DNA of 64,000 nucleotides from Paenibacillus sp. ACRRY (GTDB taxonomy: Bacteria; Bacillota; Bacilli; Paenibacillales; Paenibacillaceae), in assembly GCF_022346995.1 (NCBI RefSeq), contig NZ_JAKRNM010000007.1, positions 172,679 through 236,678 on the forward strand, given 5' to 3'. Shown here one piece after another: positions 32,471 to 40,741 of the stretch. Made by a program: the position numbers and the translations under genes. Position 1 is the first letter of the stretch, and the number at the start of each line of letters is the position of its first letter. The notes below the pieces were generated by a model. It was not told the DNA's origin and did no database searches. It worked only from the letters and a program-made list of their open reading frames with translations.

Positions 32471-33449
32471 AAATAAACGTATACTCGTGACAGGCGGTAC
32501 TGGATCATGGGGGTATGAGCTTGTGGCCCAACTGCTGCCCCAAAATCCAAAGGAAATAATCGTTTATTCCCGTAATGAATCAAGCCAGGTGGCCATGAGC
32601 CGCGAGTTCGAGGATCCACGTCTTCACTTTCGAATTGGGGATATTCGTGACAAGGAAGCATTAACGGCGGCTTGCCAGCAAGTGGACTATGTATTCCATC
32701 TGGCAGCGCTCAAACATGTGCCGGTATGTGAAGATCAGCCTTATGAAGCGCTCAAAACCAACGTCATTGGTACTCAAAACGTGATTGAGGCTGCCATCGA
32801 AAATCATGTTGAAAAGGTCATTTATATCTCGACTGACAAGGCGGCCAACCCATCCAATTTCTACGGGATGACCAAGGCGATCGGCGAGAAATTAATCGTA
32901 TATGCGAATTTGCTGCACAGCAATACCCGATTTGTGACTGTACGTGGGGGCAATGTACTTGGTACTAACGGCAGCGTTGTGCATCTCTTCAAAAACCAGA
33001 TTCGTCAGAAAGGTCAAGTGTCCATCACGGATATGAATATGACCCGTTTCTTCCTCACACTGAAGGATGCCATCACGTTGCTGTTCAAGGCTTCCGTGGA
33101 GAGTGTAGGCGGTGAGATTTTCGTCATGACGATGCCTACGTGCAAAATTGTGGACCTTGCAGAAGTGCTGATAGAGGATTCTGGCGTGGAGAACGTGGCG
33201 ATTGTGGAGCGCGGTACCCGGCCTGGTGAGAAAATTCATGAAATTCTGATGAGTGAATTCGAGAGCATGACAACGGTTGTTTACGACGAACAATATCTGG
33301 TCATTCTCCCTACACTCGGCATACCGGGATTGCGTGAGCATTACACGAACTGCCCTCCTGTCTCCTTCAGCAGCTTCAGTTCAGAACATCAGTTGATGAC
33401 GAAAGAGGAGATTCGCGACATTCTGAAACGCGGAGGATTCCTGTCATGA
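32463..33449 (+). CDS. CapE/WbvB-like UDP-GlcNAc 4,6-dehydratase (polysaccharide biosynthesis SDR)
   Basis: The 328-aa protein is an extended SDR of the Polysacc_synt_2 family. The cofactor motif GGTGSWGYELV is at residues 11-21, ALKHVPVCEDQPYEALKTNV follows, and the catalytic STDKAANPSNFYGMTK has the YxxxK pair. It probably removes water from UDP-GlcNAc to give a 4-keto-6-deoxy sugar, with or without C5 inversion. The ATG overlaps the epimerase stop by 8 bp and the next gene overlaps by 4 bp. Confidence 0.86.
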   Translation: MFENKRILVTGGTGSWGYELVAQLLPQNPKEIIVYSRNESSQVAMSREFEDPRLHFRIGDIRDKEALTAACQQVDYVFHLAALKHVPVCEDQPYEALKTNVIGTQNVIEAAIENHVEKVIYISTDKAANPSNFYGMTKAIGEKLIVYANLLHSNTRFVTVRGGNVLGTNGSVVHLFKNQIRQKGQVSITDMNMTRFFLTLKDAITLLFKASVESVGGEIFVMTMPTCKIVDLAEVLIEDSGVENVAIVERGTRPGEKIHEILMSEFESMTTVVYDEQYLVILPTLGIPGLREHYTNCPPVSFSSFSSEHQLMTKEEIRDILKRGGFLS

Positions 33450-34273
33450 AGCTCCTGATACTTGGGGGAAACGGAATGGCCGGCCATGTTATGGTCGACT
33501 ATTTCCGCCGTCAAGGTCTGCACAGTGTCTTCTACACCACCCGGGACGTGTCTGACCCGAACGGTCTGCTGCTAGATGTAAATGACAGCTATATGGTGGA
33601 TCGTCTGGTGGAGGCTGTGCACCCGGACGTTATCGTTAATGCTGTTGGCGTGCTGAACAGCTTCGCAGATGAAGATAAAATTACCGCTTATCACATTAAC
33701 GGCTTCCTTCCGCATCGTTTGCGGAGGGTGGCTGACACCATTGGTGCCCGTTTGATTCATATCAGTACGGATTGTGTCTTCAGCGGGGACCGTGGCTCCT
33801 ATACGGAGAATGATGTCACGGATGGGACGTCATCCTATGCCATTACCAAGGCGCTGGGTGAGGTTCTCGATCCAGGTCACCTCACGATTCGGACCTCCAT
33901 CATTGGACCGGAAATCCGGAAGGGCGGAATTGGCCTGATGCATTGGTTTATGTCCCGCACGGGTGAAGTGGGTGGATATACGCGTGTGTTCTGGAACGGT
34001 GTAACTACACTTGAGCTGGCAAAATGGGTGGATCATTATCTGGCGTCACCCGTCAGTGGCCTGATTCATCTGGCGCATCCTGAACCTGTTAGCAAGCACG
34101 ATCTGCTGCTTCTTTTCCAGCAGACCTGGAACAAGCAAGATGTGAATATTGTGCCTGATGACAGTCTTGTGCAGGATCGTACCCTCGTTTCCACACGCGA
34201 GGATGTGAAGACAGACCTTCCGGATTATTCTACGATGCTGAAGGAGCTGGCATTATGGATGGAGCAGAGCTAA
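33446..34273 (+). CDS. RmlD-like NDP-4-keto-6-deoxyhexose reductase
   Basis: The 275-aa short-chain reductase has the RmlD fold: GGNGMAGHVMVDYF at residues 7-20, INAVGVLN-type core (VNAVGVLNSFADED), HISTDCVFSGDRGSYTE and the catalytic YAITK. It would reduce C4 of the keto sugar made by the previous enzyme. In UDP-L-QuiNAc pathways the reductase is RmlD-like, which favours that product over FucNAc, though this is only inference. The gene overlaps both neighbours. Confidence 0.84.
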   Translation: MKLLILGGNGMAGHVMVDYFRRQGLHSVFYTTRDVSDPNGLLLDVNDSYMVDRLVEAVHPDVIVNAVGVLNSFADEDKITAYHINGFLPHRLRRVADTIGARLIHISTDCVFSGDRGSYTENDVTDGTSSYAITKALGEVLDPGHLTIRTSIIGPEIRKGGIGLMHWFMSRTGEVGGYTRVFWNGVTTLELAKWVDHYLASPVSGLIHLAHPEPVSKHDLLLLFQQTWNKQDVNIVPDDSLVQDRTLVSTREDVKTDLPDYSTMLKELALWMEQS

Positions 34274-35193
34274 CGGGCAAGAACGTACTGATTACGGGTG
34301 CCTCCGGTTTTACCGGACGGCATGCTGTAGCATATTTTAAGAGCGTCGGTGCTAGGGTTGTCGCCGTGGTGCGGCGAGCAGGCGTGCATTCGTTTGGCGA
34401 AGGCGTAGCTGTACATGTCTGTGACCTTAATGATAAACAGCAAGTGCGTCAACTGATTGATGAGGTGAAGCCGGATTACGCGCTGCATCTCGCAGGGAAA
34501 AACTCAGTCCCCGACTCCTGGTCGGACCCGCTGCTTGTACTGGAAACGAATGTTATGGCCGTCCTGTATTTACTGGATGCTCTTCGCAGCTGTCCATCAG
34601 CACGGACGGTCATCGTGGGATCCCGGTTGAAATACACGGTCGAACCAGGCCGTAAACCAGAGCCTCCTCATCCGTACAGTCTCAGCAAAGCGCTGGAAGA
34701 AATGGTGTCTCTGTCTTGGATGTCCCTGTTTGGGCAGCAGATCATGCTGGCTGAGCCCGGCAATTTGATCGGTGCCGGCCCCTCTACAGGTATCTGTTCG
34801 CTGCTCGCACGGCATGTGGTTGCCTGTGAGCAAGAGGGCAAGCGTGAAGCTTTTCGTCTATCCGGGCGGGATAATACACGGGATTTCCTGGATGTACGGG
34901 ATGCAGTCAGAGCCTATGCCACACTTCTTGTACATGGAACTACGGGGACTGTCTATCCGGTGGTTTCCGGGACGGAGCGCAGTCTGGGCGAGATCGCGGA
35001 TACCCTGCTCTCCATGTCAGAGGCAGAAGTGCCTGTCCGCTGGGACGGAGCCTCTTCAGGACCGGATGGGGCTGGCAAGGAGGAGGAGTTATCGCTGCTG
35101 CGCAAACTGGGATGGCAGCCTCAGATTCCATTTGCCCAATCCCTTCAGGATATTCTGAGCGATGTTCGGAAGCAAGGGGGAGGGGCCAAATGA
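34255..35193 (+). CDS. NAD-dependent epimerase/dehydratase (extended SDR)
   Basis: The 312-aa protein resembles GDP-mannose 4,6-dehydratase/epimerase-type SDRs. It has GASGFTGRHAVAYF at residues 14-27, HLAGKNSVPDSWSDP, then GSRLKYTVEP followed by PYSLSKALEE with the YxxxK pair. The GSRLKYT segment replaces the usual SSxxxYG motif, so substrate or chemistry may differ. Starting codon ATG 34255 overlaps the reductase by 19 bp. It overlaps the first GT2 gene by 4 bp. Its sugar product is unknown. Confidence 0.8.
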   Translation: MDGAELTGKNVLITGASGFTGRHAVAYFKSVGARVVAVVRRAGVHSFGEGVAVHVCDLNDKQQVRQLIDEVKPDYALHLAGKNSVPDSWSDPLLVLETNVMAVLYLLDALRSCPSARTVIVGSRLKYTVEPGRKPEPPHPYSLSKALEEMVSLSWMSLFGQQIMLAEPGNLIGAGPSTGICSLLARHVVACEQEGKREAFRLSGRDNTRDFLDVRDAVRAYATLLVHGTTGTVYPVVSGTERSLGEIADTLLSMSEAEVPVRWDGASSGPDGAGKEEELSLLRKLGWQPQIPFAQSLQDILSDVRKQGGGAK

Positions 35194-35906
35194 ATCCAAA
35201 AGTGTCCGTTGTCATTCCATTTTACAATTGCCCTTACGTGCCGCAGGCGGTCCAAAGCGCGATAAACCAGACGTATTCCAACGTGGAGATCATTGTGGTG
35301 GACGACGGCTCCACAAGGCATGCGGAGCTTCTTCAGCCCTATCTGCCTCAGATCTATGTTCTCGGTAAAAGCAACGGCGGCACAGCCTCGGCTCTTAATC
35401 ACGGCATTCGTCATGCTTCGGGTGATTATGTGGTCTGGCTAAGCTCGGATGATGTTCTCTATCCGGATAAAATACGTTATCAGGTCGAGTTCATGCAACG
35501 GGAGCATGTGCTTGCCTCACATACCAACTTTCATTACATCAATGAACATTCGGCGGTTACCAAGCTGCATGGCGGAGCAGAACCGATGTCCGACGTTGAC
35601 TGGCTGCGCCGCTTCGTGAGCGGCAATCCCGTCAATGGTTGTACCGTCATGATCCGCAAGGATCTGTTCGGAGCTGTAGGTCTCTTCGATGAGCTGCTTC
35701 CATATACGCATGATCTGGATCTCTGGCTGCGTATTCTGCTGAATGGATATCGTTTTCCATACCTGAATGAACCCCTTACGGCATATCGTTGGCACGGCGG
35801 GATGGGTTCGGTGCGTCATGCGGAGACGATTGGCAAGGAAGCCTCCATGGTCTGGTCCAGATATCGTGAACCTTTGCTGCAGCGAATTGCAGCCATGGGT
35901 GGTTGA
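35190..35906 (+). CDS. GT2 glycosyltransferase 1
   Basis: The 238-aa enzyme has a single GT-A domain: VSVVIPFYNCPYVPQAVQSA, IIVVDDGSTRHAE, GGTASALNHGIRHASGDYVVW and SSDDVLYP, where the DxD-like Asp pair binds the metal and nucleotide. There is no membrane segment, so it works in the cytosol or attached through partners. The ATG at 35190 overlaps the previous stop, with AAGGGGGAGGGGCC upstream. A terminator follows, ending the long nucleotide-sugar operon. Confidence 0.87.
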   Translation: MNPKVSVVIPFYNCPYVPQAVQSAINQTYSNVEIIVVDDGSTRHAELLQPYLPQIYVLGKSNGGTASALNHGIRHASGDYVVWLSSDDVLYPDKIRYQVEFMQREHVLASHTNFHYINEHSAVTKLHGGAEPMSDVDWLRRFVSGNPVNGCTVMIRKDLFGAVGLFDELLPYTHDLDLWLRILLNGYRFPYLNEPLTAYRWHGGMGSVRHAETIGKEASMVWSRYREPLLQRIAAMGG

Positions 35907-35922
35907 ACCGTATGAAGGGATT

Positions 35923-35962
35923 GAGGGGTTATGGGAGCGAGGCGCCATAATACCCTCTTTTC
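35923..35962 (+). terminator. Terminator between the two GT2 genes
   Basis: GAGGGGTTATGG pairs with CCATAATACCCTC around a 10-nt loop, with one bulge, and is followed by TTTTCT. Confidence 0.75.
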
Positions 35963-36013
35963 TATGTATCCGCTCATGCGTAATTCTTGATCTTTCCCAT
36001 ACAGATGCCCGCG

Positions 36014-36040
36014 AACCGAAGACAGTTCCATCATATGATA
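36014..36040 (+). promoter_or_regulatory. Possible sigma-K promoter before GT2 glycosyltransferase 2
   Basis: AAC at 36014-36016 and CATATGATA at 36032-36040 fit the mother-cell sigma-K pattern (AC, about 16 bp, CATANNNTA) with a 15-bp spacer. The -10 match is perfect but the -35 element is short, so chance is possible. Confidence 0.35.
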
Positions 36041-36085
36041 AGGATAGATGTTTAACAGAGACAGGCGAGGAAAGGGGAGGCCCGA

Positions 36086-36802
36086 ATGGAACCCAAAGTT
36101 TCAATTGTCATCCCGTTTTACAACTGTGCTTATATTGAGCAGGCTGTTCACAGTGCTCTGAACCAGACATATCCTCATATCGAGGTTATCGTGGTGGATG
36201 ACGGCTCTACGAATCATGTGGAGAAGCTGAAACCATTTATGGATCGAATTACTTATGTTCGAAAGGAGAATGGGGGGACGGCAACAGCCCTAAATGAAGG
36301 GATCAAGCGTGCATCGGGGGACTATTTCGTCTGGCTCAGCTCGGATGACGTAATGCTGCTGGATCGTGTGGAGAAACAACTGGAATTCATGCTTAAGGTA
36401 AAAGCTTCCTTCTGCCATGGAGCCTATCATTATGTCAATGAAAACAGTGAATGGATGGATACGGTACAGCCAGAGGTCGGCAGTCGTTTGGAGATGCTGC
36501 AAGTGCTGCTCGAAGGCTGTCCCATTAACGGCTGTACCGTGATGCTGGAGATGGATGCATTTCGGAAGTTCGGCATGTTTGACACCGAGTTCCGCTATAC
36601 CCATGACTATGAGATGTGGCTGAGATTATTTCCGGTCTACGAGCTGTTCTATTTCAACGAGCCTTTGATGTGTTACCGAGTTCATGATTCAATGGGTACC
36701 AAAAAACACTTTGAAGCATTAAAAGCCGAGATGGAAATGGTTCAGGCCAAACATCGACCAATTTTGCTGAATTTGCTTCAGATCGGCGGTTATTGGCAGT
36801 AA
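36086..36802 (+). CDS. GT2 glycosyltransferase 2
   Basis: The 238-aa GT-A enzyme is a close paralog of the previous GT2 and equal in length: VSIVIPFYNCAYIEQAVHSA, VIVVDDGSTNHVEK, GGTATALNEGIKRASGDYFVW, SSDDVMLLD, CPINGCTVML. The two probably act on the same acceptor class. The start is ATG 36086 after AAAGGGGAGGCCC. It lies behind a terminator, so it needs its own promoter. Confidence 0.86.
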   Translation: MEPKVSIVIPFYNCAYIEQAVHSALNQTYPHIEVIVVDDGSTNHVEKLKPFMDRITYVRKENGGTATALNEGIKRASGDYFVWLSSDDVMLLDRVEKQLEFMLKVKASFCHGAYHYVNENSEWMDTVQPEVGSRLEMLQVLLEGCPINGCTVMLEMDAFRKFGMFDTEFRYTHDYEMWLRLFPVYELFYFNEPLMCYRVHDSMGTKKHFEALKAEMEMVQAKHRPILLNLLQIGGYWQ

Positions 36803-36935
36803 CCATGCGTACAATCCGACGTGTGAAACATAAAACAAGTAAAAGTAGAGGGCAATTCTTCTGGTTCTCCTGAGTTGTGGGGCCAGTGAGGATGCTCTTT
36901 TTTTTTTCATTATATAGATCGTCGTTCAATGAAAA

Positions 36936-36958
36936 TAACCCTCTTATAGCAAGAGGGT
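36936..36958 (-). terminator. Terminator for the minus-strand genes
   Basis: ACCCTCTT and AAGAGGGT pair perfectly around ATAGC. Read on the minus strand, it is followed by TTATTTTC. It lies 18 bp beyond the stop of the small minus-strand gene. On the plus strand a run of ten T residues at about 36897-36907 may belong to a weaker terminator for the GT2 gene. Confidence 0.7.
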
Positions 36959-36975
36959 CAGCATCCCCAATATGA

Positions 36976-37146
36976 TTAATCATTAGAACACATAATAGCC
37001 ATTGCTTCCGGATCAGGCAGGGTATACTCCTTGGGGAGTATTTCTACCAAGGCATTCATAATCTCATAATTGACTTCAATGTGGGGTGTAGAGACAGGGA
37101 CGGAAAACCAGCCATTATATAAATCACTCGGTACGAGCAGGGTCAT
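36976..37146 (-). CDS. Small 56-codon protein coupled to the GT4 gene
   Basis: The 56-aa open frame begins MTLLVPSDLYNGWFSVPV and ends MAIMCSND. Its ATG overlaps the TGA of the GT4 gene (ATGA), and AAAGGAGGG lies 9 bases before it, which is a very good translation signal. A terminator follows at once. The middle part (VNYEIMNALVEILPKEYTLPDPEA) looks like a folded protein and not random translation. I know no family for it. It may be a partner of the glycosyltransferase. Confidence 0.65.
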   Translation of the reverse strand: MTLLVPSDLYNGWFSVPVSTPHIEVNYEIMNALVEILPKEYTLPDPEAMAIMCSND

Positions 37147-38381
37147 ATCGGGTGCCCTCCTTTTTGAATCGCTTCTTGATACACCTGTAGTGTGCGCATG
37201 CCCATTTCCTCCAGAGAGCGGTATTTTTCCGCCCAGGCCTTAGCCTGTTCCCCTACCCGCAGACGGGTGGCGTCATCCTGTAAAAGGGCGTTCAATAGTG
37301 CGCTCAGGGAATCCACATCCTGCGGAGGAACGACCCAACCGGTATGAGCAGGCTCAACCATCTCCGGCATGCCTGCCGTGCCGCTTACGATGACAGGAAG
37401 TCCGGCAAGCTGGGCTTCCGTAACCGAGAAGGGCTGTGTGTCCTGCAGGCTGGGCTGCACGTAAATATCGGCACGGCGCAGGAACGAAGGGATGTTGTCC
37501 AATTTGCCCCAAAATACGATATCTCCTCCAACACCTAGATCATTAGCCTGGGAACGCAGGTCTTCCATCAAATTCCCTTCTCCAGCAATCCAGCAGACCC
37601 AATCAGAGCGAAGTTGCTTCAGGCTGGCTAGAGCCTTGATTAGGACATGAACGCCTTTGATAAATTCCAGTCTGCCTGTGAAGGCAATGACCTTCTTGCC
37701 TGCAGGGGGCCGCTGACGGAATCGGACGGATGCCTGGGAATGGTAAGCGGGAAGGTCCACCGCATAGGGAATAAGGCGGAACTTATCTTCAGGAACCTGC
37801 AGTGATGTCAGTGTACTCTTGATCCAGCGGCTGGAGACCAGAATCAGCTCGGACTGAGCGGCGCTACGCTGCTCCAATGAGAGGAAATAGCGTCCGCGTC
37901 TGGATTGCAAATAGGCTGGAAGCGTAAGATGCGGTTTGGATTTTTGCTCATCATAAAAGGTTTCGCGTGCAAGTGCCCCGTGATAACTGGTTACCATGGG
38001 GGTGTTGTTCTTCAAAATACGCTTCATCGCCACGGCTGCCACGGGATCTTGTGCATGAATCATGTCATAGTGTTCTACACCCAGACAGGCGGCAGCCATT
38101 TCAAATGCATATCGGTTCAGTTCGTAATACGCGAGGAGAGGATCGGCTGTAAATTGCGGAAGATCTGTCGGATTGAGCTTGGCTTGCAGCATAGGCCATA
38201 CGTTCTCTTTGGAGAAGTTCCGATTCAGGTTGCGGATATAAACTTCATTCTTGGCGCCGTTCGTTCCCATGATATCGACCTCGACGCCAAGTGCCATCAA
38301 CCTGTCAGCGAGCTGTTTCACATAGGTCCAGATGCCTCCCATCTGTGTAAGCTCCCAGTAGGTAACGAGCAGAACTTTCAT
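37143..38381 (-). CDS. GT4 glycosyltransferase
   Basis: The 412-aa GT-B enzyme starts MKVLLVTYWELTQMGGIWTYV, with the acceptor-domain glycine loop. The retaining family 4 core is FTGRLEFIKGVHVLIKAL, GKLDNIPSFLRRADIYVQPS, then DTQPFSVTEAQLAGLPVIVS, where the Glu of the ExxxxGxPV-like block contacts the donor. The start is firm, with AAGGAGGTACTT before ATG. It is transcribed divergently from the 119-aa gene and convergently to the GT2 gene. Confidence 0.87.
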   Translation of the reverse strand: MKVLLVTYWELTQMGGIWTYVKQLADRLMALGVEVDIMGTNGAKNEVYIRNLNRNFSKENVWPMLQAKLNPTDLPQFTADPLLAYYELNRYAFEMAAACLGVEHYDMIHAQDPVAAVAMKRILKNNTPMVTSYHGALARETFYDEQKSKPHLTLPAYLQSRRGRYFLSLEQRSAAQSELILVSSRWIKSTLTSLQVPEDKFRLIPYAVDLPAYHSQASVRFRQRPPAGKKVIAFTGRLEFIKGVHVLIKALASLKQLRSDWVCWIAGEGNLMEDLRSQANDLGVGGDIVFWGKLDNIPSFLRRADIYVQPSLQDTQPFSVTEAQLAGLPVIVSGTAGMPEMVEPAHTGWVVPPQDVDSLSALLNALLQDDATRLRVGEQAKAWAEKYRSLEEMGMRTLQVYQEAIQKGGHPI

Positions 38382-38561
38382 AAGTACCTCCTTGTCACGG
38401 CCTGCACAGGCGGTTCTGCTATCCTTCTATTCTATGAGAGAAGCTGTGCCAAAGGCCGGGCAGGAAGGTACATCTGTCAAAAATGGGTGAATACAACTGG
38501 CATAGGATGTAGGGCAGCATAAACTATTAACAGGTCGTACAAAGCAGAAGGAGGCACAAGT

Positions 38562-38921
38562 GTGGGTGCATATATAATGGAAATCCATGAGGGCATGCTT
38601 CAAACGGCTGTTCCGATTAAGTATATTGACGTGGAGGTTGCATTCGCAGGGGACGACGGAGCGGATCTATATGTCGGCGGGATCAGCCCAACCAATGGAG
38701 AAGTGTATCGGCATATCTTTCATATTGGAGCAGAGTCGACGGGTAGCAGCCGTAACCACATCATTCATGACCTGAACGTTTCACCCCATATGTGGCAACT
38801 GCGAATTATCAGCAATAAGAGCAGGCCCTATCATCTGGAGATTAGGGTGTATTGCAGAAGTGCTTGTGGACAGACGTTGGGTGTGCTCTCTGAACACCAG
38901 ATGATTAAGCTGGCTGATTAG
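38562..38921 (+). CDS. Hypothetical 119-aa protein, probably beta-rich
   Basis: I do not recognise the family. The sequence alternates hydrophobic and polar residues (KYIDVEVAFAGDDGADLYVGGI, here split as KYIDVEVAF and DLYVGGISPTNG), suggesting a small beta-sandwich. HLEIRVYCRSACGQTLGVLS near the end has two cysteines. The start is GTG 38562, seven bases after AGGAGGCAC; ATG 38577 is the alternative. It has its own terminator. Its position between two glycosyltransferase regions suggests a spore-surface or cluster-associated role, not shown by sequence. Confidence 0.68.
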   Translation: MGAYIMEIHEGMLQTAVPIKYIDVEVAFAGDDGADLYVGGISPTNGEVYRHIFHIGAESTGSSRNHIIHDLNVSPHMWQLRIISNKSRPYHLEIRVYCRSACGQTLGVLSEHQMIKLAD

Positions 38922-38959
38922 TTAGGCAAAACGCATGATGGAAATCTAGCCAAATTGGC

Positions 38960-38988
38960 GGAGCAGGAGAGAGCCTGTTCCTTTTTTT
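38960..38988 (+). terminator. Terminator after the 119-aa gene
   Basis: GGAGCAGG pairs with CCTGTTCC (one G-U pair) around a 6-nt loop, followed by seven T residues. Confidence 0.85.
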
Positions 38989-39025
38989 GTGTTTGCTTAT
39001 ACTGAATTTTACATAAGAAAATAGC

Positions 39026-39053
39026 TTGACAGCAAAGGTATTTTCATTAAAAT
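39026..39053 (+). promoter_or_regulatory. Promoter of the DHA2 transporter gene
   Basis: TTGACA (39026-39031), a 16-bp spacer and TAAAAT (39048-39053). Confidence 0.65.
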
Positions 39054-39066
39054 AAAACCATGGTTA

Positions 39067-39104
39067 AAACAAAAGTTTAAAACGACAGTTTAAAACAAAT
39101 GTTT
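39067..39104 (+). promoter_or_regulatory. Triple operator: three AAAC-N4-GTTT palindromes, 13-bp period
   Basis: AAACAAAAGTTT (39067), AAACGACAGTTT (39080) and AAACAAATGTTT (39093) are three 12-bp inverted repeats at a strict 13-bp period. They lie just downstream of the promoter, where a repressor would block transcription. TetR- or MarR-type repressors commonly control such exporters, but none is encoded next to it, so the regulator is elsewhere. Confidence 0.75.
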
Positions 39105-39171
39105 GAATCAGTCATGATTATAAGGCTGTACTTGAGGGGAAATTCCTCCAAGCCGGAAAAGAGCGTGGTCA

Positions 39172-40656
39172 ATGAAACAACAAACAGCAGTTAACCAGAA
39201 TACGGAGGAGTTCTCGATCAAAACGATTATTCTTCCGCTCTTGGCCATCATCGTTGGTATGATCATGGTCATTCTGGACAGTACGGTCGTGAACGTCGCC
39301 ATTCCGAATCTGGTACAGTATTTCGAGACGGATCTGAAGACAATCCAATGGACCGTAACGGGCTATACCTTGGCTTTATCGGCAGTTATCCCATTAGCCG
39401 GATGGCTCACGGATCGTTTCGGTGCCAAAAGAGTATTTCTGTTCACCATAGCCATGTTTACCCTCGGATCGGTATTATGCTCGATTGCACAGTCTCCCGA
39501 GCAATTGATTGTGTATCGGATTATCCAGGGTCTTGGCGGAGGAATGGTGGCTCCTATTGGGATGGCTATGGTTTTTCGTCTAGCTCCACCTGAGAGAAGG
39601 GGCTCCATCATGGGCATGCTTGGGATTCCAATGCTGCTGGCTCCTGCACTTGGACCGGTATTGTCTGGCTGGTTCATTCAGTCCCTCAGCTGGCACTGGA
39701 TCTTTCTGATCAATCTGCCCATCGGTATTGCTGCTTTTATTCTATGTATCAAATTTCTGCCTGATACGGACCGTGGAAGAACACCCGCGCTGGACCTGTT
39801 AGGCATGATTTTCGCGCCGATCGCCTTCTCTATGCTCGCCTATGGAGTAAGTGAGGGAGGCACTAGCTGGACCTCCACTTCAACACTGACAGGTGTAATC
39901 GTTGGAGGAGTAGCGTTGATCCTTTTCATCATTGTTGAGCTGCGTCACCAAAATCCATTGCTGGAACTACGGGTCTTCAAATCCTCCGATTTTACACGTG
40001 GTATTATCCTTGCGTGGGTGTCACAAGTTGCTTTGTTTGGGGCCATGATCTTGATTCCGCTCTACCTGCAGCAGATCAAAGGCTATACAGCTTTGGAAAC
40101 AGGGTTAATCCTACTACCACAAGCTTTGGCATCCGGTGTAGGCATGCCGCTTGGTGGCCGTTTGTTTGATAAAATCGGGGCGAGACCCCTTGCATTCGTG
40201 GGTCTGGGTATCATCTCGGGGGCACTCTTTATCCTGTCTTCCATTACATCCGAGACGGGTCTGGGGCTAATTATTCTTAGTCTTGTGATGATGGGACTCG
40301 GTATGGGTCTATCCATGATGCCACTGAATACGCATGTGCTAAACGCTGCTCCGCGCAAATTGGTTGGTCGGGTCACACCGCTTACCGCTGCTGCGCAACA
40401 AGTGGTTGTATCTTTTGCGGTTGCTGGTTTGACCGGTTTCCTGACTTCCCGAATTGCGACCAATACAAGTGGTACGGACGTTGCATCTGTCATTAAGGGT
40501 CTCGTGTCTGGTTTCAACGACACGTTTTTCCTGGCCGCGTGCATTGCATTGTTCGGTTGTTTACTAAGTCTTATCCTGCGTAAACCAAAACGAATGCAGG
40601 AAGAAACGCTCCAGACCGGGGATGAACCGGATCCGGCCATGATGATGGGGCACTAA
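39172..40656 (+). CDS. DHA2-family MFS multidrug exporter (EmrB/LmrB type)
   Basis: The 494-aa protein has fourteen hydrophobic segments, as in the 14-segment DHA2 proton-drug antiporters. LDSTVVNVAIPNL in segment 1, WTVTGYTLALSAVIPLAGWL with the following DRFGAKRVFL loop, and LGPVLSGWFI in segment 5 are family signatures. ATG 39172 is preceded by only a weak ribosome site (GAGCGTGGTC). The gene has its own promoter, operators and terminator and probably does not belong to the glycosylation cluster around it. Confidence 0.88.
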   Translation: MKQQTAVNQNTEEFSIKTIILPLLAIIVGMIMVILDSTVVNVAIPNLVQYFETDLKTIQWTVTGYTLALSAVIPLAGWLTDRFGAKRVFLFTIAMFTLGSVLCSIAQSPEQLIVYRIIQGLGGGMVAPIGMAMVFRLAPPERRGSIMGMLGIPMLLAPALGPVLSGWFIQSLSWHWIFLINLPIGIAAFILCIKFLPDTDRGRTPALDLLGMIFAPIAFSMLAYGVSEGGTSWTSTSTLTGVIVGGVALILFIIVELRHQNPLLELRVFKSSDFTRGIILAWVSQVALFGAMILIPLYLQQIKGYTALETGLILLPQALASGVGMPLGGRLFDKIGARPLAFVGLGIISGALFILSSITSETGLGLIILSLVMMGLGMGLSMMPLNTHVLNAAPRKLVGRVTPLTAAAQQVVVSFAVAGLTGFLTSRIATNTSGTDVASVIKGLVSGFNDTFFLAACIALFGCLLSLILRKPKRMQEETLQTGDEPDPAMMMGH

Positions 40657-40701
40657 TGGATCATCCTATTTAATGGATAGGTGCTTAATCTCTTTAATCT
40701 G

Positions 40702-40735
40702 AGGCAGTTCAGATATGTTCTGAACTGCCTTTTTG
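40702..40735 (+). terminator. Terminator after the DHA2 gene
   Basis: AGGCAGTTCAG and CTGAACTGCCT pair perfectly over 11 bp around a 7-nt loop, followed by TTTTT. It sits between convergent genes. Confidence 0.9.
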
Positions 40736-40741
40736 TGATGC

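Noticed and set aside
39172..40656. DHA2 exporter as part of the glycosylation cluster
   Set aside because: It has its own promoter, operators and terminators, and matches drug exporters better than polysaccharide flippases.
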